In this document: positions 1-8,457 of the stretch, in pieces | Position numbering within the stretch: position 1 is the first letter of the stretch | Layout: each line of letters begins with the position of its first letter | Assembly: GCA_964386435.1 (NCBI GenBank) | Contig: CAYLSV010000008.1 | Location: 3,405 to 67,404 of the forward strand | Direction: 5' to 3' | DNA from: CAYLSV01 sp964386435 | GTDB lineage: Bacteria; Planctomycetota; Phycisphaerae; Tepidisphaerales; Tepidisphaeraceae | Length of the DNA: 64,000 nucleotides | Translations under genes and position numbers: made by a program | The notes under the pieces: model-generated | Database searches by the model: none | What the model was told of the DNA's origin: nothing | Seen by the model: the letters and a program-made list of their open reading frames with translations, nothing else

Positions 1-2903
1 GTCGAGTTGCTGCCGCTGCCGATTTGGCCGTAGGTCTGCCGCTCGGTGCCGCCAACGCCTTGGGTCAGGCTGTTGTTGATCGTGACGAAATCGCCCGACC
101 CGAACGCCCCGCTGCTCAGGAAGCCGCCGACCGCCACGCGGTAGATGCCCGGCATCTGGGCGGTGAATTGCAGCGACTCGCCGCGGGGGGTGTCGACCGG
201 CACGAATGCCGGGCCCAGGCCGCCGAAGAACTGGTCGTTGTCGACCAAGTCGTTGGCGTTGCTGGCCCGCAGCACGCCGTTGGGGTCGAACACAGCCACT
301 TTGCCGCTGGGCGAGTCGAAGTCGATAGTGATGGTCTGCCCGGCCAGCAGCGGCACGCCGTAGAAGTCGACGTCGCCGCCCTCGCCGATGACCCGCACGG
401 CCCCGCCTTCGAAGTCGAGCGATTCGACCTGTCCGGTGCCGAGGATTTCGGGCGTGTCGAACGAGTTGTTCGAGTAAACGCCTTCGAGGTCGGATTCGAT
501 CTCGACGTAATCGGTGGTCAGGCCCGGCGTGTTCGGGTCGTTGAGGACCAGGCCGCTGCCGGTGAAGCCGCCGGAGGTGGAGATGATCTGCCCGACGTTG
601 CCGGCGATGGCCATGTCGAAGCCGGTGCGGTAGCCCAGGGCCTGGCTGCCGCCGATGCTGCTGATGGAGACGATCTGCCGCACGTCGCCGTTGACGGCGA
701 AGTTGGACGCGAGCGTGCTGGGCCCGCCGATGGGCACGCCCCCGGCCGACCCGGTGAGGATCGAGCCGGCGTAGAACGTGTCGATCGAGCCTTCGATGTT
801 CACCCGGCCGGTGATGACGCCGTCGACGAACACCCGGCCCATGGTGCCGGTGCTGTAGAGGCCGGGGGCAAAGCGGTCGCGGCCGCGGATGCCAAAGTCG
901 GCGGGCAGGAAGCCGTTGTTGTCGAAGAAGTCGCTGAAGTCCAGCGAATCCTGCGGCAGCGCGATCGGGTCGGTGGCCTCGCCGTCGTCATCGTCCGGAC
1001 CCGGGGCAAACTGCCGGCCGCCGATGAACACGGAGCCGGCACCGTTGACCTCGAACTCGCCGCTGGCGGTGTTGACGATCACCTGGCCGGCGTCGTCGAT
1101 GGTGAACGTGCCGTCGTCGTCGTCGTCGGTGGCAATCGTGATCCGGGCCAACGGGTCGTCCACGTCCAGCAGCACGGCGTAGAGGTCGGCCGTCTGCGGC
1201 CGCAGCCGCTCGTCGATCAGCAGCAGCTGGTCGGTGTTGGTGTCGGTCCCCAGGAACGCCCCGCGCTCGTCGTCGTTGCCGGGGTTGCCGTCTTCCAGAC
1301 GGAACAGCGAGCGGACGTTGGGGCTGAAAGTCAGGCCGCGGACCTGCGCGCCGGGAACGCGCGACTCGTCCAGTCCGCGTATCGGAATCGCGCCGTCGGG
1401 GTCCTGCAACGGGCCGAGCGACGTGCTGGCGGCAATGCCGACCGACCCTTCGCCGGCGTTGATCAGATCGTTGAGGTTGATGCGGATGAACTGCCCGTCC
1501 TCGCCGTCGCCGATAATGGCGTAGACGAAGCCGCGTTGCCCCGGCACGGCCTCGAAGCCGTTGAAGGAGGTGATGACCTCAGACTCCGGCTCGGCCTCGG
1601 CGGTGCTGCCGCTGCTGCTGGCGGGGGTGAGCACCGGGATCAACGCCCCGATGCCGTCGAGGTCGTCGAACCCTTGATCGTCGAACGTGTCGGTGTCGAA
1701 CACCGTGCCGCCGCTGTTCCGCTCGATCGTGTAGATGCCGCGGCGGGCGAACCCGACCGAGTCGTCGCCCCGGCCGTCGCCGGAGAAGCGGGTGCCGTGG
1801 ACCTTGAGGTTCGCATCGGTGTCGAACGTGAAGCCGTCGACGAACACCGGCCCTTCGATCACGAACTGCCCGAACGCCCCTTCCTGCCGGATCAGGTCGC
1901 CGCTGGTGGAGCTGCCGCGGGTCGTGAAGCCGCCCTCGGGGGCGACGATGCGGAACAGGATCGGCGTGCTGATCTCCGCCGGATCGCCGTTGACGCTGGG
2001 CAGGAACTGCTGGGCGTTGATGCCGAAGTAGAAGTCGCCGGTCACGAAGTCGAAGTCGGCCCCAATCACGTTGTCGATCAGCCCGGCGAAGTCCTCGAAC
2101 TCGCGGTCCTGCGACGGATCGGTAAACGGCACCACCTGCTGCAGCACCGGGATCGTCAAATCCTGCTGGATGATCACCGCACCAGTGGCCGTGTCGAACC
2201 GCCCTAGGAACAGCAGCGGCACGTCCTGCTCGTCGTCGCCCCGCTGCAGCGGCAGGTTGTACTGGAACACGCCGAACAGCAGCCCATCCTGGTTCGCCGC
2301 GATCGACGTGAACTCGAGCAAGTTGCCCGGCGCGAAGGCGTCGAAGTCGCGGACCCGGATCCCGAACCCGCCGCCGTCGATCGGCAGCCGCGGGGCGAGG
2401 TTGAACAGGAAGTCTACGCTGTCGGGGGTGAACTCGGTGAAGCCGAAGTTGTCGTCGCCGCTGAAGTCGCTGATCGGCCGGACGCCTTGGGCTCCGCCGA
2501 TGCCGCCCAGTTCCCGCCGCTCGCCGTCGGGGCCGAACACCGTGGCCGGCAGCGCCGTCAGCTCGGCCTCGCCGAACTCATTGGTGTACGAGCCGACCAG
2601 CGTCGCGGTGCCCTCGCCGCTGAACGAAATGCGGACCTCCGAGCCCTCGTCATCACCGGGCGTGAGGATCTGGGCCGTTTCGCCGCTGGCGATCGTCGTG
2701 AGGAGCCGCCGCTGCTCGAGTTGTTCGATCGGGGCGGCCACGGCTTGGGCCATTGCCGGGCCGTCGGAACTCCGCAGCGCCGCCAACGCCGTCCCGGCCG
2801 CACGCCGCACCGCCGCGGCGCCGCGGCCGATCAGAGGACGCCGCCGAGGTTGCCGGTTGCTGCCGACGCTGCCAATGCCGCTGGACGATGCTTCACGAGC
2901 CAT
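1..2903 (-). CDS. LEPR-XLL-type giant exported protein, 3' end outside the window
   Basis: The frame is open from an ATG at 2903 (purine-rich AAGGATCAGGA upstream) to the window edge, giving 967 visible residues. After an Arg/Ala-rich N-terminus, residues about 59-68 read IEQLEQRRLL. This matches the LEPR-XLL sorting motif found near the N-termini of very large planctomycete secreted proteins. The rest is acidic, rich in Gly, Asp, Thr and Ser, and beta-repeat-like, with an Asp-rich stretch (DDDDDGT) near residue 600. Residues about 830-930 resemble a bacterial pre-peptidase C-terminal (PPC) domain (DVDFYGVPLLAGQTITIDFD). A cell-surface or extracellular structural role is inferred; no enzymatic motif is seen. 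It is transcribed divergently from gatC. Confidence 0.85.
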   Translation of the reverse strand, partial: MAREASSSGIGSVGSNRQPRRRPLIGRGAAAVRRAAGTALAALRSSDGPAMAQAVAAPIEQLEQRRLLTTIASGETAQILTPGDDEGSEVRISFSGEGTATLVGSYTNEFGEAELTALPATVFGPDGERRELGGIGGAQGVRPISDFSGDDNFGFTEFTPDSVDFLFNLAPRLPIDGGGFGIRVRDFDAFAPGNLLEFTSIAANQDGLLFGVFQYNLPLQRGDDEQDVPLLFLGRFDTATGAVIIQQDLTIPVLQQVVPFTDPSQDREFEDFAGLIDNVIGADFDFVTGDFYFGINAQQFLPSVNGDPAEISTPILFRIVAPEGGFTTRGSSTSGDLIRQEGAFGQFVIEGPVFVDGFTFDTDANLKVHGTRFSGDGRGDDSVGFARRGIYTIERNSGGTVFDTDTFDDQGFDDLDGIGALIPVLTPASSSGSTAEAEPESEVITSFNGFEAVPGQRGFVYAIIGDGEDGQFIRINLNDLINAGEGSVGIAASTSLGPLQDPDGAIPIRGLDESRVPGAQVRGLTFSPNVRSLFRLEDGNPGNDDERGAFLGTDTNTDQLLLIDERLRPQTADLYAVLLDVDDPLARITIATDDDDDGTFTIDDAGQVIVNTASGEFEVNGAGSVFIGGRQFAPGPDDDDGEATDPIALPQDSLDFSDFFDNNGFLPADFGIRGRDRFAPGLYSTGTMGRVFVDGVITGRVNIEGSIDTFYAGSILTGSAGGVPIGGPSTLASNFAVNGDVRQIVSISSIGGSQALGYRTGFDMAIAGNVGQIISTSGGFTGSGLVLNDPNTPGLTTDYVEIESDLEGVYSNNSFDTPEILGTGQVESLDFEGGAVRVIGEGGDVDFYGVPLLAGQTITIDFDSPSGKVAVFDPNGVLRASNANDLVDNDQFFGGLGPAFVPVDTPRGESLQFTAQMPGIYRVAVGGFLSSGAFGSGDFVTINNSLTQGVGGTERQTYGQIGSGSNS

Positions 2904-3160
2904 GTTGTTCCTGATCCTTAATTCACTGACCTCGGTCGCCATCAACTGACGCCAACCTCGACGAACCTCCACAGGCCGCACCTGCCGCCGGGCAGCCCAT
3001 CATCGGCCCTGCGCGGCAACTGTCAATCGCCGTGCCGCCGGCGCGCCAGCAGGGCCGTTGCCTTGCCGCCACGTTGAAGCCCGCACACGCGGCCTCACCA
3101 CCTGTAGACGCCGCCCGGTCCGCAGTTGTTTCAACGGCCCCAACGCCCTACAACCCCTTT

Positions 3161-3493
3161 ATGTCCGACGACCCGGCCACCGCCGCCAAGCTCAGCGACG
3201 ACGACGTCCGCCACGTCGCCAAGCTCGCCCGGCTCGCCATCCCCGACGACCAGATCCACCGTTTTGCCGAGCAACTCTCGGGCATCCTCGGCTACGTCGA
3301 GCAGATCGGCGAGGTCGACGTCGAAGGCGTCGAGCCCACCGCCGTCGCCGTTCCCATGACCAACGTCCTCCGCGACGACACCATCGGCCCCATGCTGCCC
3401 GTTGACGCCGTCCTCCAGAACGCCCCGGACCGCGACCCGCCGTTCTTCAAAGTGCCCAAAGTCATCGGCGGCGACGAGGACTCGGCCGGGTAG
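3161..3493 (+). CDS. gatC: Asp-tRNA(Asn)/Glu-tRNA(Gln) amidotransferase subunit C
   Basis: GatC is the small subunit of the cytoplasmic GatCAB complex, which amidates mischarged Glu-tRNA(Gln) or Asp-tRNA(Asn). The 110-residue protein carries the family core (DDDVRHVAKLARLAIPDDQI near the N-terminus, then SGILGYVEQIGEVDVEGVEP and the LRDD segment) and is close to the usual length of about 95-100. The frame is open further upstream, but the ATG at 3161 begins directly before the conserved helix, so it was chosen. gatA follows 81 bases downstream, with a hairpin in between. gatB is not in the window. Confidence 0.93.
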   Translation: MSDDPATAAKLSDDDVRHVAKLARLAIPDDQIHRFAEQLSGILGYVEQIGEVDVEGVEPTAVAVPMTNVLRDDTIGPMLPVDAVLQNAPDRDPPFFKVPKVIGGDEDSAG

Positions 3494-3497
3494 TCAT

Positions 3498-3565
3498 TTA
3501 TTCTTTGTCATTTGTCCTTCGTCGATCACGCCGCGGACAAACAACAAAGGACCAGGAACAAAGAC
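3498..3565. repeat. Simple-sequence hairpin between gatC and gatA
   Basis: A left arm rich in TTTGTC and TTTGTCC words (3501-3520) is followed by a right arm of GGACAA, ACAAAGG and ACAAAGACC words. It can fold as an imperfect hairpin. It is far more AT-rich than its surroundings and shares words with the hairpin at 26049-26148. It sits in the gatC-gatA spacer, so it would lie inside a bicistronic message. Confidence 0.55.
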
Positions 3566-3574
3566 CAATTCACC

Positions 3575-5044
3575 ATGTTGAGCTTCGACACCATCGCCGC
3601 CGCCCGGGACGCGGTTCTTGCCAAGGACATCAGCGCCTCGGAACTGGCCCGGCAGGCCATCTCTCGGTTGGAGGCGGTGGAGCCGAACGTCCACGCCTTC
3701 AACAGTCACAACGCGGTGCGGGCGCTGGAGCGGGCCAACGATGTCGACGCCGGGCGGATCACCGGGCCGCTGGCCGGGGTGCCGATCGCGGTGAAGGACA
3801 ACATGTGCACGACGTGGGACGCCACGACGTGTTCGAGCAAAATGCTGGAGCATTTCCACTCGCCATACGACGCCACCGTCGTGCAGCGGCTGGAGGCGGC
3901 CGGGGCGGTGCTGATCGGCAAAACCAACCTGGATGAGTTCGCCATGGGCAGCTCCACCGAGAACAGCGCCTTCGGCCCGACCCGCAACCCGTGGAACACC
4001 AGCCTCGTCCCCGGCGGCAGCAGCGGCGGCAGCGCGGCGGCCGTGGCGGCGTCAGTCGTCTGCGGCGCCCTCGGCTCCGACACCGGCGGCTCCATCCGCC
4101 AACCCGCCGCCCTGTGCGGCCTCGTCGGACTCAAGCCGACCTACGGCCTCGTCAGCCGTTGGGGCCTGGTCGCCTTCGCCTCGTCGCTCGACCAGATCGG
4201 CCCGCTCACCTGGACCGTCGAGGACGCCGCCCTCTTGCTCAACGCCATCGCCGGGCACGACCCGCTCGACTCCACCTCGCTGCCGGTCGAGATTCCCGAC
4301 TACACAGCCGATCTCGACAAGCCGATCGACAAGCTGAAGATCGGCGTCGTCACCGATCTGCCAAACGCCGGCATGGATCCTGAAGTCGACAAGGCCTTCG
4401 CCGCCGCCCGAGAAATCTATGAAGATGCCGGGGCCGAAGTCGTCGAGGTCACGCTGCCGCACCTGAAGTATGGGATCGCGGCGTACTACGTCATTGCCCC
4501 CAGCGAAGCCTCCAGCAACCTCGCCCGCTACGACGGCGTCCACTTCGGCCACCGCACCGACGAAGCGGTGAGCGACATCGTCGAACTGTTCTCCAAAAGC
4601 CGGGCCGAAGGCTTTGGCGATGAAGTCCAACGCCGCATCATGATTGGCACCTACGCCCTCTCCAGCGGCTACTACGACGCCTACTACAACCGCGCATTGC
4701 AGGTTCGCAGCAAAATCCGGCAGGATTACACCGAAGCCTTCAAGAAATGCGACTTCGTCCTGACGCCCACCACCCCCACCCCCGCCTTCGCCATCGGCGA
4801 CAAAGCGTCCGACCCGCTTGCAATGTACCTTTGCGACATCTTCACCGTCGCAAGCAATATTGCCGGCAACGCCAGCGTGAGCATCAACGGAGGTTTCACC
4901 GCCGGCGACACGCCGCTGCCGATCGGCATTCAACTGGTGGGGCCAAATTTGAGCGAGCCACAGTTGTTGCGTGCCGCCCGAATGTTTGAGGCCGCCACCG
5001 AACATCACAAGCGTCGGCCAATGCTAGAAGCCGACGCCGCCTGA
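3575..5044 (+). CDS. gatA: Asp-tRNA(Asn)/Glu-tRNA(Gln) amidotransferase subunit A
   Basis: GatA is the amidase-signature subunit that hydrolyses glutamine and passes ammonia to GatB. The 489-residue length fits the family (about 485). The Ser-cisSer-Lys catalytic set is visible: Lys74 in GVPIAVKDN, serines in PGGSSGGSAAA near residue 150, and GSDTGGSIRQPA near residue 170. The frame is open upstream to 3512, but that stretch lies in the AT-rich hairpin. The ATG at 3575, beginning MLSFDTIAAARDAV, matches family N-termini. It is likely co-transcribed with gatC. Confidence 0.95.
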   Translation: MLSFDTIAAARDAVLAKDISASELARQAISRLEAVEPNVHAFNSHNAVRALERANDVDAGRITGPLAGVPIAVKDNMCTTWDATTCSSKMLEHFHSPYDATVVQRLEAAGAVLIGKTNLDEFAMGSSTENSAFGPTRNPWNTSLVPGGSSGGSAAAVAASVVCGALGSDTGGSIRQPAALCGLVGLKPTYGLVSRWGLVAFASSLDQIGPLTWTVEDAALLLNAIAGHDPLDSTSLPVEIPDYTADLDKPIDKLKIGVVTDLPNAGMDPEVDKAFAAAREIYEDAGAEVVEVTLPHLKYGIAAYYVIAPSEASSNLARYDGVHFGHRTDEAVSDIVELFSKSRAEGFGDEVQRRIMIGTYALSSGYYDAYYNRALQVRSKIRQDYTEAFKKCDFVLTPTTPTPAFAIGDKASDPLAMYLCDIFTVASNIAGNASVSINGGFTAGDTPLPIGIQLVGPNLSEPQLLRAARMFEAATEHHKRRPMLEADAA

Positions 5045-5138
5045 GCCGAAGCCGGTTGCGCTGCTGGCGGCCGACGGCGCACCACTGCGGGGAAGGTGTG
5101 AGGATCGTCCTCATAGTTCCCGACCCGAAGGAGACGCC

Positions 5139-6194
5139 ATGACCTGGATCGCCGCCCTGCTGTTGTTGCTTCAGATTCCCACCGCCGACAACCGGCCGCC
5201 CCACCGATCGGCCGAGGCCCCCGGCGTCTACGACACCCACGTCGTCCAAGCCGAGGGCCAAGTCTGGCCGCTGCCGCCGGAGGACGGCTTCCTCGTCTTC
5301 GACGCCCTGGGTCAGCGGGGCAGCCACAACCGGGTGGTGCCGGAGGACCCGGAGGTCAACGCCCTGCCGGTCGCCGTAGTCTGGCCGCAGCACATCTTCG
5401 ACCACCGCGGCCGGCGGACGACGCTGCAGGGCATCGAGATGTTCTTCAACGTCCCGGGCGCGATCCACGTCTACAACTTTGAACAAGACCCAATCGACGC
5501 CCGCCGCCACGGCGACGAGGCGGCCCTCGAATCGGCCGACCGCTTGGCCCATCTGGTGCAGCTCGGCCGCCGCGTCGATCCGTCGGCGCGGGTCGGCCTC
5601 TACATGCTCATGCCGCTGCGGGACTACTGGACCCCCAACACCTACGAGCGGCGGCGGCGGGAGTACATCCAATCATGGCAGCAACACAGCGGTGATGAAC
5701 AGAACCCTCAACTCATCGCCGCACGAACAAGGTTCCACGACGCCCGTTTCAAGTTGCTCGATTGGCGGCGGGCCAACCGGCTGCTCGGCCCGTTGGCTCG
5801 GGAGCTCGACTACGTCTGCCCGTCGCTCTACATCTTTTACCCCGAGGCGGAGGGGCACGCCATCTACGCCGAGCATAATCTGCGGGAGGCGGCGTCGTAC
5901 AACAAGCCGATCTACCCATTCGTCAACCCGCGTTACCACACAAATGCCCAACCGCCGGAGGTGCGGAGTCAGCCGGTGCCGCTGGAGGTGGCGCTGCCAA
6001 TGTACCGCGAAATCGACGAACACGCCGACGGTGTCATTCTGTGGTCCGGCGGCCCGACCGACGACCCCGACCACTGGCGGAACCTGGGCTACTGGCTGCT
6101 GCCCCGCAGCGTCCGCCGCACCGCCACGCTGGAAGAACTGCAACAGATGATCGAGGAGCTGCCCGTCGTCCGCCGCGCCGGACTGGCCCAATAA
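5139..6194 (+). CDS. Secreted protein of unknown function, possibly a TIM-barrel hydrolase
   Basis: This 351-residue protein has an N-terminal signal-like segment (MTWIAALLLLLQIPTAD) and a good Shine-Dalgarno (GAAGGAGA) before the ATG. Strings such as GLYMLMPLRDYW, LDYVCPSLYIFYPE, YNKPIYPFVNPRYH and GVILWSGG look like beta strands of a (beta/alpha)8 barrel with acidic and aromatic residues at the C-terminal ends, as in glycoside-hydrolase-like proteins. I do not recognise a named family, and catalytic residues cannot be assigned. It is convergent with the Suf genes; an intrinsic terminator in its orientation lies 367 bases downstream, inside the opposing gene. Confidence 0.75.
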   Translation: MTWIAALLLLLQIPTADNRPPHRSAEAPGVYDTHVVQAEGQVWPLPPEDGFLVFDALGQRGSHNRVVPEDPEVNALPVAVVWPQHIFDHRGRRTTLQGIEMFFNVPGAIHVYNFEQDPIDARRHGDEAALESADRLAHLVQLGRRVDPSARVGLYMLMPLRDYWTPNTYERRRREYIQSWQQHSGDEQNPQLIAARTRFHDARFKLLDWRRANRLLGPLARELDYVCPSLYIFYPEAEGHAIYAEHNLREAASYNKPIYPFVNPRYHTNAQPPEVRSQPVPLEVALPMYREIDEHADGVILWSGGPTDDPDHWRNLGYWLLPRSVRRTATLEELQQMIEELPVVRRAGLAQ

Positions 6195-6196
6195 CC

Positions 6197-6688
6197 TCAC
6201 ATCAGCCCGAGTTCCAGCAGTGCGACCTCGCTCATCATCTGCTTGCCCCACCGCGGCTCCCAGACGAGCTCCACCTTCGCCCCGGCCACGCCGTCCACGC
6301 CGGCGATCGCCTTTTCGACCTCGCCGGGCAGGGTGCCGGCCACGGGGCAGGCGGGGGCGGTAAGAGTCATTTCGCAGTAAACGTGGTGGGCGTCGTCGAT
6401 CTCGAGTTTATAGATTAAACCCAGATCGTACAGGTTTACCGGCAGCTCGGGATCATACACCGTTTGTAGTGCCTCGATCACCTTTTCCCGCAGTTGCTGC
6501 TTCTCCGGCGGCAGGCCGTCGAGGGCGCGGTCGATCAGGTTCTGCCGGTTCAAGCTCTTCGGCCCCGCCGTCTCGGCGGGGCCTTTTTCGATTTGGCGGA
6601 GCTTGGCTGCCGGGTCGAAGCCGGTGACGTCCAGCGACCGCCGGCTGCCGGCGGGCTTGTAATCCTTGAACTCGTCGGCACCCGGCAT
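6197..6688 (-). CDS. SufT-like MIP18/DUF59 iron-sulfur assembly protein
   Basis: This 163-residue protein is built of a variable N-terminus (about 1-60) and a C-terminal MIP18/DUF59 domain. The domain shows VIEALQTVYDPELPVNLYDL, IDDAHHVYCEMTLTAPACPV (with the conserved Cys) and VELVWEPRWGKQMMSE. SufT-type proteins help mature Fe-S clusters in the cytoplasm. Its ATG shares one base with the stop codon of the upstream sufS-sufE fusion (TGATG), implying translational coupling and a common role. The linker KGPAETAGPK, just before the domain, is encoded by a perfect GC hairpin that looks like an intrinsic terminator on the other strand. Confidence 0.9.
   Translation of the reverse strand: MPGADEFKDYKPAGSRRSLDVTGFDPAAKLRQIEKGPAETAGPKSLNRQNLIDRALDGLPPEKQQLREKVIEALQTVYDPELPVNLYDLGLIYKLEIDDAHHVYCEMTLTAPACPVAGTLPGEVEKAIAGVDGVAGAKVELVWEPRWGKQMMSEVALLELGLM
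6561..6588 (+). terminator. Intrinsic terminator (plus direction) inside the sufT-like gene
   Basis: GGCCCCGCCG, a 3-base loop TCT, and CGGCGGGGCC form a perfect 10-bp stem followed by TTTTT on the plus strand. It lies 367 bases past the stop of the convergent secreted-protein gene. On the minus strand the A-run precedes the stem, so it would not terminate sufT transcription. Confidence 0.6.
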
Positions 6689-8424
6689 CAGCTGGCCTCC
6701 TCGGCGTTGGTGGTGTCGGTCAGGCTCATCGCGTGAGTGCGAATGCTGCCGATCATGCCCGCCAAACCGCTGCGGCGTTGGTGGCTGAGTTGCCCTTCCA
6801 AACCGATTTTCTGGAAGAACGTGCGGACATCGAACGCCAGGATCTCCTCGGCCCGCTGCCCGGCGAACAGCCGCTGCAGCACGGCGATCAGGCCGCGGAC
6901 GATCTGGGCGTCGCTGTCGGCGAGGAACGTGATACGGTCGCCATCGATTTGCGGCGCGAGGTGCACGGTGCTCATGCACCCGGTCACGCGGGTGGCGTCG
7001 TTCTTCAGATCGCTTGGCATCGGCGGCAACTTGTCGGCGAAGTCGAGCACGTACTCGTTGGGCTTCATCATCTCGCCGACCAGCTCGAACTCCTCCGCAA
7101 TCGCCGCCGCCGCCTCGGCGACGCTGCCGGCGGTGGCGGTTGGATAGGTCATGTCGGTGGCCTCCAATTGTCGCACGGGCGTCGTCGCCTCGACTATCTC
7201 TAAAAGCGCGTCGGCGAGCGCATCGACTTCTTCGATCGAATTGTAGAACGCGAAGCTCGCCCGGGCCGTGCCGCTGATGCCGAAGGCGTCCATGAGCGGC
7301 TGGGCGCAATGGTGGCCGGTGCGGACGGCGATGCCGCGGGCGTCGAGCTTAATGCCGACGTCGAGCGAGGAGATGGGCGGGTCCTCGAGCACGAAGCTCG
7401 CGACGCCGACGCGCCGCTCGCCGGCCCCGAGAATCCGAAGGCCCGGCACGTCGGCGAGCCGCTTGTCGGCGTGGGCGAGCAGCGCCGCCTCGTGCCGCTC
7501 GATGGCCCGGCGGTCGAGCGCCTCGACGTACCGCACCGCCGCCCCGAGGCCGATGACGCCGGCGATGTCGGGCGTGCCGGCCTCGAACTTGTTCGGCAGC
7601 GGCGCGTAGGTCGACTTCTGCCAGGTGACGCTCTCGATCATGTCGCCCCCGCCGTGGTACGGCGGCATGCTGTCCAGCAGCGCCCGCTTGCCCCACAACA
7701 CGCCGACGCCGGTGGGGCCGAACAGCTTGTGGCCGCTGAAGCAGAAGAGGTCGCAGCCGAGCTGTTGCACGTCCACCGGGAAGTGGCCGACGCTTTGGGC
7801 CCCGTCGAGCAGCACCACCGCCCCGACCGCCTTCGCCGCGGCGATGATGCGGTCGACGTCGTGGACGACGCCGAGGGCGTTGCTGACGTGCTGGATGGCG
7901 ACGATTTTCGTCTTGTCCCCGATGAATTCGCCGAGTCGGTCGTAGTCGAGGCCGCCGGTGGGCGTCATCGGCAGCGTGCGGACGACGGCCCCGGTCGCCT
8001 CGGCGGCGAGCTGCCAGGGGACGATGTTGCTGTGGTGCTCCAGCGCCGAGAGCAGGATCTCGTCGCCCGTTTGCAAGAACGTCCGGCCCCAGCTCATGGC
8101 GACGAGGTTGACGGCCTCGGTGACGCCGCGGACGAAAATGCACTCGGCCGAATCGCTGGCGCCGATGAACCGGGCGACGTCGGTGCGGGCGGCGTCGAAG
8201 GCGTCGGTGGCGTCGCGGCTGAGCTTGTAGACGCCGCGGTGGATGTTGGCGTTGCCCGTTTCGTAGTAGTTGCTGATCGCGTCGATCACCGCCCGCGGCT
8301 TCTGCGTCGTGGCGGCGTTGTCGAGGAACACGAGCGGCTCGCCGTTCATCTCAATCGAGAGGATCGGGAAATCGGTTCGCACGGCGGCGACGTCGAAGCT
8401 CGGACGATCCTCGCGGCGGTCCAC
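6688..8424 (-). CDS. sufS: Cysteine desulfurase SufS fused to sulfur acceptor SufE
   Basis: This 578-residue protein joins two normally separate Fe-S assembly proteins. Residues about 1-415 are a SufS-type PLP cysteine desulfurase: LDNAATTQKP, ALEHHSNIVPWQ, the PLP lysine in FSGHKLFGPTGVG and the persulfide Cys in VRTGHHCAQPLM. After a short linker, residues about 430-565 are SufE: FADKLPPMPSDLKNDATRVTGC, with the acceptor cysteine in VTGCMS near residue 480. SufS would extract sulfur from cysteine and hand it to the tethered SufE for scaffold loading. The SufT-like gene overlaps downstream; the aldolase gene ends 33 bases upstream. No sufBCD is in the window. Confidence 0.95.
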   Translation of the reverse strand: MDRREDRPSFDVAAVRTDFPILSIEMNGEPLVFLDNAATTQKPRAVIDAISNYYETGNANIHRGVYKLSRDATDAFDAARTDVARFIGASDSAECIFVRGVTEAVNLVAMSWGRTFLQTGDEILLSALEHHSNIVPWQLAAEATGAVVRTLPMTPTGGLDYDRLGEFIGDKTKIVAIQHVSNALGVVHDVDRIIAAAKAVGAVVLLDGAQSVGHFPVDVQQLGCDLFCFSGHKLFGPTGVGVLWGKRALLDSMPPYHGGGDMIESVTWQKSTYAPLPNKFEAGTPDIAGVIGLGAAVRYVEALDRRAIERHEAALLAHADKRLADVPGLRILGAGERRVGVASFVLEDPPISSLDVGIKLDARGIAVRTGHHCAQPLMDAFGISGTARASFAFYNSIEEVDALADALLEIVEATTPVRQLEATDMTYPTATAGSVAEAAAAIAEEFELVGEMMKPNEYVLDFADKLPPMPSDLKNDATRVTGCMSTVHLAPQIDGDRITFLADSDAQIVRGLIAVLQRLFAGQRAEEILAFDVRTFFQKIGLEGQLSHQRRSGLAGMIGSIRTHAMSLTDTTNAEEAS

Positions 8425-8457
8425 GGGCGATGATAGGGACGAGCCGACGCCGGACTT

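Noticed and set aside
24..2207. Very long open frame on the plus strand opposite the LEPR-XLL gene
   Set aside because: It is the exact antisense of the minus-strand gene, with codon-phase-matched composition rich in Val, Asp, Glu and Arg, no family-like motif and no RBS. The minus-strand frame has the LEPR-XLL motif and PPC domain.
2904..3160. Riboswitch or T-box upstream of gatC
   Set aside because: No conserved leader motif, stem or terminator/antiterminator pair was visible in the 257-base divergent spacer.
7309..8433. Plus-strand 374-codon frame across the SufS-SufE gene
   Set aside because: Antisense to a well-recognised protein, low-complexity Val/Asp/Arg composition and no known motif.
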